Shown here in pieces: positions 50,002 to 58,190 of a stretch of DNA of 64,000 nt. The notes beneath the pieces were generated by a model. The model was not told the DNA's origin. It worked only from the letters and a program-made list of their open reading frames with translations, and did not search any database. The position numbers and the translations under genes are program-made. Source of the stretch: Micromonospora zingiberis (GTDB lineage: Bacteria; Actinomycetota; Actinomycetes; Mycobacteriales; Micromonosporaceae); assembly GCF_004331455.1 (NCBI RefSeq), contig NZ_SJJR01000001.1:124001-188000 (forward strand). Reading direction: 5' to 3'. Position 1 is the stretch's first letter, and the number at the start of each line of letters is the position of its first letter.

Positions 50002-50038
50002 GGGGCCCGGGGCGTGTCGCTCTGGGCCCCTGGTTTTT
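50002..50038. terminator. Hairpin terminator with U-run
   Basis: GGGGCCC (50002-50008) pairs with GGGCCCC (50024-50030) and is followed by TGGTTTTT, one of the few classic intrinsic terminators in this window. It lies between convergent genes. Confidence 0.75.
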
Positions 50039-50045
50039 GGGTGCT

Positions 50046-50519
50046 TCAGGTGTGGGTGGTCGGTTGGTGGTGGACCGGGAAGTTGACCGAGTTGGCGATG
50101 AAGCAGAGGTGGTGGGCGTCGTCGTGCAGGGCGGTGGCGGTGTCGGCGGTGTCGGGGTCGGCGACGGTCACCTGGGGGTGCAGGACGACTTCGGTGAAGT
50201 GGCCGCTGCCGGTGTTGTCGGTGGTCATGGTGCCGGTGGCGTGGTCGACGTAGTCGGTGACGACGATGCCGTTGTCGGCGCAGAGGTGCAGGTAGGCGAG
50301 CATGTGGCACTGGGACAGGGCGGCGAGCAGGAGTTGTTCGGGGTTCCAGCGGGTGGGGTCGCCGCGGAAGGTGGGGTCGGAGCTGCCGGGGATGGGTGGG
50401 GGGCCGTCGGCGGTGATGTCGTGGTCGCGGCGGTAGTCGCGGTAGCCGCTGGTGCCGGTGCCGAGGTTGCCGGTCCAGGTGACGGTGGTGGCGTAGGTGT
50501 GGGTGTGCAGGTGAGGCAT
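50046..50519 (-). CDS. OsmC-family peroxidase-like protein
   Basis: A 157 aa OsmC/Ohr fold protein. The block RWNPEQLLLAALSQCHMLAYLHLC has the first reactive Cys (SQCH), and HHLCFIANSVNFP holds the second, as in the SACF and LCP positions of OsmC proteins. HYRRDH-like early motif is present as YRDYRRDHDI. It reduces organic hydroperoxides. Starts at ATG 50519; a second redox enzyme near the peroxiredoxin. Confidence 0.88.
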   Translation of the reverse strand: MPHLHTHTYATTVTWTGNLGTGTSGYRDYRRDHDITADGPPPIPGSSDPTFRGDPTRWNPEQLLLAALSQCHMLAYLHLCADNGIVVTDYVDHATGTMTTDNTGSGHFTEVVLHPQVTVADPDTADTATALHDDAHHLCFIANSVNFPVHHQPTTHT

Positions 50520-50572
50520 GGGGTCATGGTGCCGGATCGGGCCGGGGTGTGTGGTCCCCGGCCCGGCGGCGG

Positions 50573-51571
50573 TCAGTGTTGCGGGATGTGGGCGACGCCG
50601 ATGCGCTTGCGGAACACCCAGTAGGTCCAGCCCTGGTAGGCGAGCACGATGGGGGTGAAGATGACCGCCACCCAGGTCATGATCTTGAGGGTGTAGGGGG
50701 TGGAGGCGGCGTTGGTGGCGGTCAGTGTGCCGGCCGGGTCCAGCGTGGAGGGCAGCACGTTGGGGAAGAGGGCGGCGAAGAGGGTGGCCACGGCCAGGCC
50801 GATGGCGACGGCGGTGCCGGTGAAGGCCCAGCCTTCGCGGCGTACCTTGGCGGCGGCGAGGCCGCCGAGCAGGGCGAGGGCGGCGCCGACGGCGAGGACG
50901 ACGGCGGCGGTGCTGGACCGGATGGTCAGGGTCCAGGTGAGGAACGCGACCGCGAGCACGGCGGTGACCACGCCGAGGCGGACGGCGAGGGTGGCGGCGC
51001 GGTGGCGGATGTCGCCGACGGTCTTGAGGGCGATGAACACGGCGCCGTGGGTGAGGAACAGGGCGGCGGTGGTGGCGCCGCCGAGCAGGGCGTACGGGTT
51101 GAGCAGGTTGAGCAGGCCGCCGACGTATTCGTGGTCGGCGTCCAGGGGTACGCCGCGCAGGATGTTGGCGAAGGCGACGCCCCACAGGATGGCGGGGATG
51201 AGTGAGCCGAAGAAGATGGCCTTGTCCCAGCGTTGTTTCCAGGTGGCTTCGGGGCGTTTGTGGCGGTATTCGAAGGCGACGCCGCGGGCGATCAGGGCGA
51301 GCAGGATGAGCAGCAGGGGTAGGTAGAAGCCGGAGAAGAGGGTGGCGTACCACTCGGGGAAGGCGGCGAACATGGCGCCGCCGGCGGTGATGAGCCAGAC
51401 CTCGTTGCCGTCCCAGACCGGCCCGATGGTGTTGATCATGACGCGGCGTTCGCGGTCGTCGCGGCCGAGGACGGGCAGCAGCATGCCGACGCCGAAGTCG
51501 AAGCCTTCGAGGATGAAGTAGCCGGTGAAGAGCACGGCGACGAGGAGAAACCAGATGGTGGTCAGTTCCAC
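50573..51571 (-). CDS. cydB: Cytochrome bd ubiquinol oxidase subunit II
   Basis: A 332 aa membrane protein with about eight or nine helices. FILEGFDFGVGMLLP and GPVWDGNEVWLITAGGAMFAAFP are CydB signatures. It supports heme assembly in CydA and quinol oxidation to reduce O2 with high affinity. The GTG start 51571 is 14 bp after the cydA stop. No cydDC transporter follows, unlike in many actinomycetes. Confidence 0.95.
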   Translation of the reverse strand: MELTTIWFLLVAVLFTGYFILEGFDFGVGMLLPVLGRDDRERRVMINTIGPVWDGNEVWLITAGGAMFAAFPEWYATLFSGFYLPLLLILLALIARGVAFEYRHKRPEATWKQRWDKAIFFGSLIPAILWGVAFANILRGVPLDADHEYVGGLLNLLNPYALLGGATTAALFLTHGAVFIALKTVGDIRHRAATLAVRLGVVTAVLAVAFLTWTLTIRSSTAAVVLAVGAALALLGGLAAAKVRREGWAFTGTAVAIGLAVATLFAALFPNVLPSTLDPAGTLTATNAASTPYTLKIMTWVAVIFTPIVLAYQGWTYWVFRKRIGVAHIPQH

Positions 51572-51585
51572 GGTGGGGCTCCGGG

Positions 51586-52998
51586 TCAGTAGGCGAAGGC
51601 GAGCGGGCGGTCGGCGTCGTCGGTGTCGTCGGGTTCCGGGTCGGGCGTGACGTCGGGTACGCCGGCCTTGGCGTAGCGGATCAGGAGTTTGACCTCGATG
51701 ACGGCGAGGGTGGCGTAGATGAGGGTGAAGGCGGCGAAGCTGGTGAGGACCTCGCCCAGGGAGACGCTGCGGGAGACGCCGTCGCGGGTGAGCATCTCGC
51801 CGAAGACGATCCAGGGTTGGCGGCCCATCTCGGTGAAGATCCAGCCGAAGGAGTTGGCCAGCAGCGGCAGGACGGGCATGACCAGGCCGGCGCGGAGTAG
51901 CCATTTGCCGCGTGGGGTGCGGCCCTTGCGGTGGGTCCAGAGCACGAGCAGGGCGATGGCGGCGGCGGCGAGCCCGAAGCCGATCATGAAGCGGAAGCTC
52001 CAGTAGGTGACGGGGATGATCGGGGTGTAGCTGCCGGGGCCGTACTGGGCGGTGTAGAGGGCCTGGAGGTCGTTGATGCCGTGCACGGTGCCGTTGGGGT
52101 CGCCGGTGCCGAGGTACGACAGCAGGTACGGGATCTTGATGGCGAACAGTTCGCGGCTGCCGTCGAGGCTGCCGACGGTGAGTACGGAGAACGAGGCGGG
52201 GCTCTCGGTGGTGTAGAGCCCTTCGGCGGCGGCCATCTTCATCGGCTGCACCTGGGTCATGATCTTGCCTTGGATGTCGCCGGTGATGACGACGATCGCG
52301 GCGGAGACCAGGGTGACCCAGGAGCCGAATTTCGCGGCGAACCGGTAGGCGGGGGTGTCGGGGCTGTCGCGGTTGCGGATCAGGTGCCACAGGGCGACGG
52401 CCACGAGCAGGGATCCGGCGACGAGGAAGGCGCCGGCGATGGTGTGCGGGAAGGTGATCAGGGCGACCTTGTTGGTGAGGACGGCGACGAAGTCGGTCAG
52501 TTCGGCGCGGCCGGTTTCCGGGTTGACCCAGTAGCCGACGGGGTTCTGCATGAACGAGTTGGCGGCGAGGATGAAGTAGGCCGACAGGTTGGTGCCGATG
52601 GCGGCGGCCCAGATGCTGGCCAGGTGCAGGCGTTTGGGCAGTCGGTCCCAGCCGAAGATCCATAGGCCGATGAAGGTGGATTCGAGGAAGAAGGCGACCA
52701 GGGCCTCGATGGCCAGGGGCGCGCCGAAGATGTCGCCGACGAAGCGGGAGTAGTCGCTCCAGTTCATGCCGAACTGGAATTCCTGCACGATGCCGGTGAC
52801 CACACCCATCGCGAAGTTGATCAGGAAGAGTTTGCCGTAGAACTTGGTGAGCTTGAGGTACTTCTCGTCTCCGGTGCGGTGCCAGAGGGTTTGCAGGATG
52901 GCGACCAGGACGGACAGGCCGATGGTCAGTGGTACGAAGAGAAAGTGGTAGACGGTGGTGACACCGAACTGCCAGCGGGCGACGTCCAACGCGTCCAC
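51586..52998 (-). CDS. cydA: Cytochrome bd ubiquinol oxidase subunit I
   Basis: A 470 aa heme-bearing subunit. ARWQFGVTTVYHFLFVPLTIGLS holds the heme b595 His. Helices with EFQFGMNWSDYSRFVGDIFG and the quinol loop MGRQPWIVFGEM (GRQPW) are present, and the Q-loop is short. It oxidises menaquinol on the outer face and takes the electrons to O2 without proton pumping. The GTG 52998 is 19 bp from a long palindromic region at 53017-53056. It could serve as terminal oxidase for electrons from the formate dehydrogenase (inference). Confidence 0.95.
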   Translation of the reverse strand: MDALDVARWQFGVTTVYHFLFVPLTIGLSVLVAILQTLWHRTGDEKYLKLTKFYGKLFLINFAMGVVTGIVQEFQFGMNWSDYSRFVGDIFGAPLAIEALVAFFLESTFIGLWIFGWDRLPKRLHLASIWAAAIGTNLSAYFILAANSFMQNPVGYWVNPETGRAELTDFVAVLTNKVALITFPHTIAGAFLVAGSLLVAVALWHLIRNRDSPDTPAYRFAAKFGSWVTLVSAAIVVITGDIQGKIMTQVQPMKMAAAEGLYTTESPASFSVLTVGSLDGSRELFAIKIPYLLSYLGTGDPNGTVHGINDLQALYTAQYGPGSYTPIIPVTYWSFRFMIGFGLAAAAIALLVLWTHRKGRTPRGKWLLRAGLVMPVLPLLANSFGWIFTEMGRQPWIVFGEMLTRDGVSRSVSLGEVLTSFAAFTLIYATLAVIEVKLLIRYAKAGVPDVTPDPEPDDTDDADRPLAFAY

Positions 52999-53016
52999 CT
53001 GCGACCCCCAGGCGCT

Positions 53017-53056
53017 CGTACTACAAGACGTAGTAAATACTACAACTCGTCGTACG
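53017..53056. promoter_or_regulatory. Large 40-bp imperfect palindrome upstream of cydAB
   Basis: The 19-nt arms 53017-53035 and 53038-53056 match at 15 of 19 positions around a central AA. Inside are the perfect GTAGTA-AA-TACTAC (53030-53043), ACTAC-N5-GTAGT (53020-53034), and the overlapping palindrome CGTCGTACGACG (53048-53059). It lies directly before the cydA GTG and is the likely cyd operator. It lacks the Rex box TTGTG-N8-CACAA, so a different regulator is implied. Confidence 0.65.
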
Positions 53057-53174
53057 ACGTTGTGCAGAGGCGGGCAACCCGAAGCGCCCCGGGACCAATG
53101 ACCCTGATCACCTCTGGCGGAGGGCCCGCCCTGACCGTCGTCTCCGGTGCCGGGCGTGCGACCATGAGCCGCTG

Positions 53175-53954
53175 ATGGACACGGTCTACTCCCCCTGGCA
53201 GCCGCCGCTGATCTGGCGGTTCGCGCAGTTGCTCGCCCGCCTGGTCGTCGGAGTGCTGGCCCGGCTGGAGGTCACCGGCGACGTGCCGGCCGCGCTGCGT
53301 GGCGGGCCACTGATCCTGGCCGCCAACCACATCAGCCCGTTCGACCCGATCGTGCTCGCCGCCGCCTGCCGGGAGCGTCGGATCGCGCCCCGGATCATGG
53401 CCACCGGCGGGCTGTTCCGCGCCCCGCTGATCGGCACCGCGATGCGCCGGGCCGGGCACATCCGGGTGGACCGGGGCACCAGTGGCGTACACCGGGCCCT
53501 GGACGACGCCGCCTCGGCCGCCGCCGGCGGCGCGGCTGTGCTGGTCTATCCGGAGGGGCGCATCGGTCTGGACCCGGGGATGTGGCCCGAACGCGGCAAG
53601 ACCGGCACCGCCCGGCTCGCCCTGGCCTGCGGTGCGCCGGTCATCCCGGTCGCCCAGTGGGGCTCACACGAGGTACTCCCCTACCGCGCGCCCCGGGGGC
53701 TGCTCGGTGGGGTGGTCCGCGCGCTGCTGCGCCGCCCGACGGTACGGGTGCACTTCGGTGCGCCGGTGGACCTCAGCGGCCTGGGCCACGGTGTGCCCGG
53801 TGCCGCTCGGACGGCCACCGACCGGATCATCGACGCGCTGACCGACACCCTCGCGCCGCTGCGACCGGACGAGCCCGACCGCCCCCGGTACGTCGATCCG
53901 GGTCGGCCGGTCGACACCAGCCGTTCGCACCGGCGCCGGCCCGCCGCCGGCTGA
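53175..53954 (+). CDS. 1-acyl-sn-glycerol-3-phosphate acyltransferase-like (PlsC family)
   Basis: A 259 aa acyltransferase with the HX4D motif in ANHISPFD (about residue 54) and the EGRIG glycerol-phosphate motif near 119. Another block, GHIRVDRGTSGVHRALDDA, is typical. A hydrophobic N-terminal stretch (WRFAQLLARLVVGVLARL) would place it at the membrane. It likely makes phosphatidic acid or acylates another lipid acceptor. ATG 53175 has only a weak site upstream. Confidence 0.85.
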   Translation: MDTVYSPWQPPLIWRFAQLLARLVVGVLARLEVTGDVPAALRGGPLILAANHISPFDPIVLAAACRERRIAPRIMATGGLFRAPLIGTAMRRAGHIRVDRGTSGVHRALDDAASAAAGGAAVLVYPEGRIGLDPGMWPERGKTGTARLALACGAPVIPVAQWGSHEVLPYRAPRGLLGGVVRALLRRPTVRVHFGAPVDLSGLGHGVPGAARTATDRIIDALTDTLAPLRPDEPDRPRYVDPGRPVDTSRSHRRRPAAG

Positions 53955-53975
53955 CCGACGGCGCGCCGTAACCGA

Positions 53976-54959
53976 TCATGGCAGGGCTTCGCCGCGGGCG
54001 GTGAGCCACAGCTCGTACCACTGCTCGTGGGTCAGTTCGGGCTCGCGGCGTACCGCGTCGCCGCAGGCGCGGATGCGCTCGGGGCGGGCGGTGCCGATCA
54101 CCGGCGCGATCCGCGCCGGGTGCCGTCGCAGCCACCACAGCATGATCGCCTCCGGGGTGGTGCCGTGGCGGTGCGCGAGCGCGGCGACGTGCTCGGTCGT
54201 GGCGTGCTCCGCCGGGGTCTGTCCGGCGCCGGTGAAACGTCCACCGGCCAGCGGCCCCCAGGCCTGCACCCCGATCCGGTTGCGCTGGCAGTGCTCGACG
54301 GTGCCGAGGGGGAAGCCGAGCGTGGCGGCGGGCCGGGTGTTGACCAGGACGCCGGCCTCCAGCCAGTCCCGGTCGGCCAGGCTCATCTGCAACTGGTTGA
54401 CCACCAGGGGCAGGTCCAGGTGGGCCTGTAGGTGGGCCACCTGTGCGGCGGCCATGTTCGACACGCCGAAGTGCCGCACCAGGCCCTGCCGGTGCAGCGA
54501 CGCGAGGGCCTGCGCGACGTCCTCGGGGTCGGCCAGCGGATCCGGCCGGTGCAGCAGCAGCACGTCGATCACGTCGGTGCGCAGCCGGGTCAGGCTCTGC
54601 TCCACGCTGCGCACGATGTGCGTGCCGCGCAGGTCGTAGAAGCCCGGCCGGCCGTCCTCGGGCAGGTGGATGCCGCACTTGGTCTGCAGCAGGATGCGCG
54701 AGCGCAGGCCCGGCGTACGGGACAGGACCTCACCGAAGACCGCCTCGGACTTGCCGTGGCGGTAGATGTCGGCGTGGTCGAAGGCGGTGATGCCGATCTC
54801 CAGGGCGGCCTCGATCGCCGCCTCGGCGGCGGCGATCTCCGGTGCGCCGTAGGGCTGCCGGTCCCACCCTCCGCCCAGCCCCATGCACCCGTAGATCAGC
54901 CGGTGCGCACGAATGTCGGTCACGGTGCTCGCCGAGGGCGGGTCCTGGTGGTCGGTCAT
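53976..54959 (-). CDS. Aldo/keto reductase, YdhF-like
   Basis: A 327 aa TIM-barrel oxidoreductase. ITAFDHADIYRHGKSEAVFGEVL (catalytic Asp, Tyr), LQTKCGI (Lys), LLHRPDPLADPEDVAQAL (His) and the NADPH loop GTARPERI fit the AKR family, closest to the E. coli YdhF group. Substrate unknown. Leaderless-type -10 TATCCA (minus) at 54966-54971. Divergent from the phosphodiesterase gene. Confidence 0.9.
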   Translation of the reverse strand: MTDHQDPPSASTVTDIRAHRLIYGCMGLGGGWDRQPYGAPEIAAAEAAIEAALEIGITAFDHADIYRHGKSEAVFGEVLSRTPGLRSRILLQTKCGIHLPEDGRPGFYDLRGTHIVRSVEQSLTRLRTDVIDVLLLHRPDPLADPEDVAQALASLHRQGLVRHFGVSNMAAAQVAHLQAHLDLPLVVNQLQMSLADRDWLEAGVLVNTRPAATLGFPLGTVEHCQRNRIGVQAWGPLAGGRFTGAGQTPAEHATTEHVAALAHRHGTTPEAIMLWWLRRHPARIAPVIGTARPERIRACGDAVRREPELTHEQWYELWLTARGEALP

Positions 54960-54965
54960 GGGACG

Positions 54966-54971
54966 TGGATA
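54966..54971 (-). promoter_or_regulatory. -10 element TATCCA (minus strand), leaderless
   Basis: Six nt before ATG 54959 on the minus strand. Confidence 0.45.
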
Positions 54972-55057
54972 GCACAGTCGATCTCGGTGGTCCGCGTCCG
55001 GGCGACCGGGCGGGTGGTTCGCCACGTCCCGGTCACCGGCAGGTCACCGGGGCCGGG

Positions 55058-55063
55058 CATACT
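55058..55063 (+). promoter_or_regulatory. -10 element CATACT, leaderless
   Basis: Seven nt before GTG 55071. Confidence 0.4.
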
Positions 55064-55070
55064 GCGCTGC

Positions 55071-55838
55071 GTGCCACCCGGTCCCCGTTACCTCGACGCG
55101 TCGACACCGCTGGCGTTCGCGCACCGCGGCGGTGCCGCCGCCGGCGACGAGAACACCACGGCGGCCTTCGCCCGCGCGATCGACCTCGGCTACCGGTACG
55201 TGGAGACCGACGTGCAGGCCACCGCCGACGGGGTGGCCGTGGTGTTCCACGACGACACGCTGCGGCGGGTCACCGGCCAGCGCGGTCGGGTGGCCGAGCT
55301 GCGCTGGGCCGAGTTGGCCTCGGTGCGGGTCGGTGGTGCCGCGGTGGTGCCCCGCCTCGACGAGGTGCTCGACGCGTGGCCGCAGGTGCGGTTCAACATC
55401 GACGTCAAGTCCGACCGTGCGGTGGCGCCGACGGTGGCCACCGTCGGCCGGGCCGGAGCCGGCGAGCGGGTGCTGCTCGCCTCGTTCAGCGACGCCCGGC
55501 TGGCCAAGCTACGTGCGCTGACCCACGGGCGGGTGGCGACCAGCCTCGGCGTGCGGGGGGTGGTGCGGCTGCGGTGGGCGTCGCTGACCGGGCGGCGGCT
55601 GCGGCTGCCGCCGTCGGTGGTGGCCGCGCAGGTGCCGGTGCGCTTCGGTCGGCTGCCGGTGGTGGACCGTCGGTTCCTGCGGACGGCGCACCGGCTGGGG
55701 TTGCAGGTGCATGTCTGGACGATCGACGAACCTGCCGAGATGCACGAGTTACTTGATCTTGGGGTTGATGGCATCATGACCGATCACGTCGGCGTGCTGC
55801 GCGACGTCTACCGCAGCCGCGGCCACTGGGCCGCCTGA
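55071..55838 (+). CDS. Glycerophosphodiester phosphodiesterase family protein
   Basis: A 255 aa GDPD. AFAHRGGA-x4-ENTTAAFARAIDLGYRYVETDVQAT holds the catalytic His, Glu and Asp. FHDDTLRRVTG has the second His, and FNIDVKSDR the metal site. It ends with VWTIDEPAEMHELLDLGVDGIMTDH as in the family. It splits glycerophosphodiesters from phospholipid turnover to glycerol-3-phosphate plus alcohol. No signal peptide, so the enzyme is cytoplasmic. Start is GTG 55071, leaderless by its upstream -10. Confidence 0.9.
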   Translation: MPPGPRYLDASTPLAFAHRGGAAAGDENTTAAFARAIDLGYRYVETDVQATADGVAVVFHDDTLRRVTGQRGRVAELRWAELASVRVGGAAVVPRLDEVLDAWPQVRFNIDVKSDRAVAPTVATVGRAGAGERVLLASFSDARLAKLRALTHGRVATSLGVRGVVRLRWASLTGRRLRLPPSVVAAQVPVRFGRLPVVDRRFLRTAHRLGLQVHVWTIDEPAEMHELLDLGVDGIMTDHVGVLRDVYRSRGHWAA

Positions 55839-55862
55839 GCAACCCGGGCAAAGGACCCCCAC

Positions 55863-57257
55863 ATGGCCGAGACGGTGACCCCCGCCGCGCAGGACGACAC
55901 CCCACCCCCCACCAGCACCCGTCGTGAACGCACCGGCTGGTACCTCTACGACTGGGCCAACTCGGCCTTCCAGACCACCGTCGTCGTGGTGTTCCTCGGG
56001 CCGTACCTGACCAGCGTGGCCAAGATGGCCGCCGGGTGTGCCCCCGACGCGGACTGCGCCGGGTACGTCTACCCGCTGGGCATCAAGGTCGCCGTCGGCT
56101 CGTACTTCCCGTTCCTGATCTCGGCGTCGGTGTTTCTGACCGTCTTCGTGTTGCCGGTGATCGGGGCGATCTCCGACCGGTCGTTGCACAAGAAGCGGCT
56201 GCTGGCCGGCGCCGCGTTCACCGGGGCGTTCGCCACCATCGGGATGGTCTTCGTCACCGGTGACCGGTACCTGCTCGGCGGCGCGTTGTTCATGGTCGCG
56301 AACATCGCCTTCGGCGCGGCGATCGTGGTGTACAACTCGTTCCTGCCGCAACTGGGCGGGCCGGACGAACGCGACGGCATCTCCAGCCGGGGCTGGGCGT
56401 TGGGCTACCTCGGTGGTGGCCTGCTGCTGGCACTGAACCTGGTCGTGGTGCAGTCGTTCGGCGACGGCACCCCCGAGCGGACCCTCGACCTGGCCCGCTG
56501 GTCGATCGTCTCGGCCGGCGTGTGGTGGGCGGCGTTCACCCTGTTCCCGCTGCGCTGGCTGCGTGAACACCCCACCGCCGCGGCGTTGGCCGCCGGTGAC
56601 CGGGGCAACGTGCTACTCGACGGGTTCCGGCAACTCGGCCGCACCCTGCGGGAGGTCAAGGCGTACCCGTTGACGTTGTTCTTCCTGCTGGCGTTCCTGG
56701 TCTACAACGACGGCATCCAGACCGTCATCACCCTGGCCAGCGTCTACGGCACCGAGGAGTTGGGGCTCGGGCAGAGCACGATGATCGTGACGATCCTGCT
56801 GGTGCAGTTCCTGGCCTTCGGTGGCGCGTTGGGGCTCGGCGGCCTGGCCGCACGCATCGGCGCGTGGAAGACGGTGCTGCTGAGCCTGGTGCTGTGGACC
56901 GCGGTGATCGTCGCGGCGTTCCGGCTGCCGGCCGAGGCGCCGGTGCCGTTCATGGTCCTCGGCGCGGCCATCGGTCTGGTGCTGGGCGGCAGCCAGGCGC
57001 TGAGCCGGTCCCTGTTCAGCCAGCTGATTCCGGCCGGCAAGGAAGGCGAGTACTACGGCTTCTACGAGATCAGCGACAAGGGCACCAGTTGGCTCGGCCC
57101 GGCGGCGTTCGGCCTGGTGTTCCAGCTGACCAGCTCCTACCGGGTGGGCCTGGTGTCGCTGCTGATCTTCTTCGTGGTCGGCTTCCTGCTGCTGTTGGCG
57201 GTACCGATGCGTCGGGCGATCATCGCGGCCGGAAACACCCCGCCACGGGTGCTCTGA
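55863..57257 (+). CDS. MFS transporter, UMF1 (Atg22-like) family
   Basis: A 464 aa transporter with about 12 helices. The hallmark GWYLYDWANSAFQTTVVVVFLGPYL opens the first helix, and GWALGYLGGGLLLALNL and GGSQALSRSLFSQLIPAGKEGEYYGFYEISDKGTSWLGP are family motifs. In fungi the family exports amino acids from the vacuole; bacterial substrates are unknown. It follows the GDPD gene by 24 bp, in the same direction, possibly as one transcript. Confidence 0.92.
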   Translation: MAETVTPAAQDDTPPPTSTRRERTGWYLYDWANSAFQTTVVVVFLGPYLTSVAKMAAGCAPDADCAGYVYPLGIKVAVGSYFPFLISASVFLTVFVLPVIGAISDRSLHKKRLLAGAAFTGAFATIGMVFVTGDRYLLGGALFMVANIAFGAAIVVYNSFLPQLGGPDERDGISSRGWALGYLGGGLLLALNLVVVQSFGDGTPERTLDLARWSIVSAGVWWAAFTLFPLRWLREHPTAAALAAGDRGNVLLDGFRQLGRTLREVKAYPLTLFFLLAFLVYNDGIQTVITLASVYGTEELGLGQSTMIVTILLVQFLAFGGALGLGGLAARIGAWKTVLLSLVLWTAVIVAAFRLPAEAPVPFMVLGAAIGLVLGGSQALSRSLFSQLIPAGKEGEYYGFYEISDKGTSWLGPAAFGLVFQLTSSYRVGLVSLLIFFVVGFLLLLAVPMRRAIIAAGNTPPRVL

Positions 57258-57304
57258 CCCACACCACAGGCCCGGCGGTAATCGGCTGGTCGCCGCCGAT
57301 CGGC

Positions 57305-57310
57305 TAGGCT
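57305..57310 (+). promoter_or_regulatory. -10 element TAGGCT, leaderless tdk
   Basis: Ends 8 nt before GTG 57319; no ribosome binding site is visible. Confidence 0.5.
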
Positions 57311-57318
57311 GCCCGTCC

Positions 57319-58047
57319 GTGACGAGCCCCGCTGACGCCGTACCGACCTGTTTGTCCCGACCCGCGCTGGCCGGGTCGGGCGACACCCCGGCCGGGTGTG
57401 TCGCCGCCCGTGGCGTCGACGGGCGGCCGGCGCACGCCGCCGCGTTGCGGTTCTACTGGGGGCCGATGGACTGCGGCAAGTCCACGATGGCCCTGCAGAT
57501 GAACTACAACCACTCCCGGCAGGGCCGCCGGGGCCTGGTCACCACTCGCATCGACCGTTCCCTCGGCCCGCAGGTCACCACCCGCATCGGCCTGGCCCAC
57601 GAGGCCACCGAGGTCACCGACGAGTTGGACCTGCGGGCCCTGGTCCGCGACGCCTGGGCCGACGGGGTACGGGTGGACTACCTGATCTGCGACGAGGCCA
57701 GCTTCTACTCGGTGGAACACGTCGAGCAGATGGCCGAACTGGTCGACAGCTACGACGTCGACGTGTACGCCTTCGGTCTGGCCACCGACTTCCGGTCCTG
57801 CCTGTTCCCCGCCGCCCAGCGGCTGTTCGAACTGGCCGACTCGGTAGCCCGGATCCAGGTCGAGGTGCTCTGCTGGTGCGGACGTGAAGGGCTGCTCAAC
57901 GCCCGGGTCGCCGGCGGGCGGGTGGTCCGCGAAGGTGAGCAGGTCGTCATCGGCGACACCGTCGACAGCGCCGACGTGCGCTACCAGGTGCTGTGCCGGC
58001 GCCACCACCGCAGCGGCGACCTGGGCCCCACCGCCGCCGGCAGCTGA
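57319..58047 (+). CDS. tdk: Thymidine kinase
   Basis: A 242 aa type II thymidine kinase. The P-loop is GPMDCGKST (about residue 48). The Walker B-like DEASFYSVEHVEQM contains the base Glu. FGLATDFRSCLFPAA belongs to the lasso region. Zinc ligands are CWCG and the late CRRHH. It phosphorylates thymidine with ATP for dTTP salvage. The first ~38 residues, before the conserved core, form an extension. Start GTG 57319 is supported by the -10 element. Confidence 0.93.
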   Translation: MTSPADAVPTCLSRPALAGSGDTPAGCVAARGVDGRPAHAAALRFYWGPMDCGKSTMALQMNYNHSRQGRRGLVTTRIDRSLGPQVTTRIGLAHEATEVTDELDLRALVRDAWADGVRVDYLICDEASFYSVEHVEQMAELVDSYDVDVYAFGLATDFRSCLFPAAQRLFELADSVARIQVEVLCWCGREGLLNARVAGGRVVREGEQVVIGDTVDSADVRYQVLCRRHHRSGDLGPTAAGS

Positions 58048-58190
58048 CGGCCCGGCCGGGCGCCCGCACCCGGCCCGGATAACGAAACGATCACTGCTGC
58101 GAACCTTTTCCCGGGCCCCGCCCCTTGTGTTGCGTAACGACATCGACCACGGGCCACAGCGGCCCGCGACGCAGCGGGGGTACAGGACGG

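Noticed and set aside
57258-57318. Hairpin candidate between the UMF1 transporter and tdk as a terminator
   Set aside because: The arms are only 6 bp and the loop 14 nt; too weak to report.
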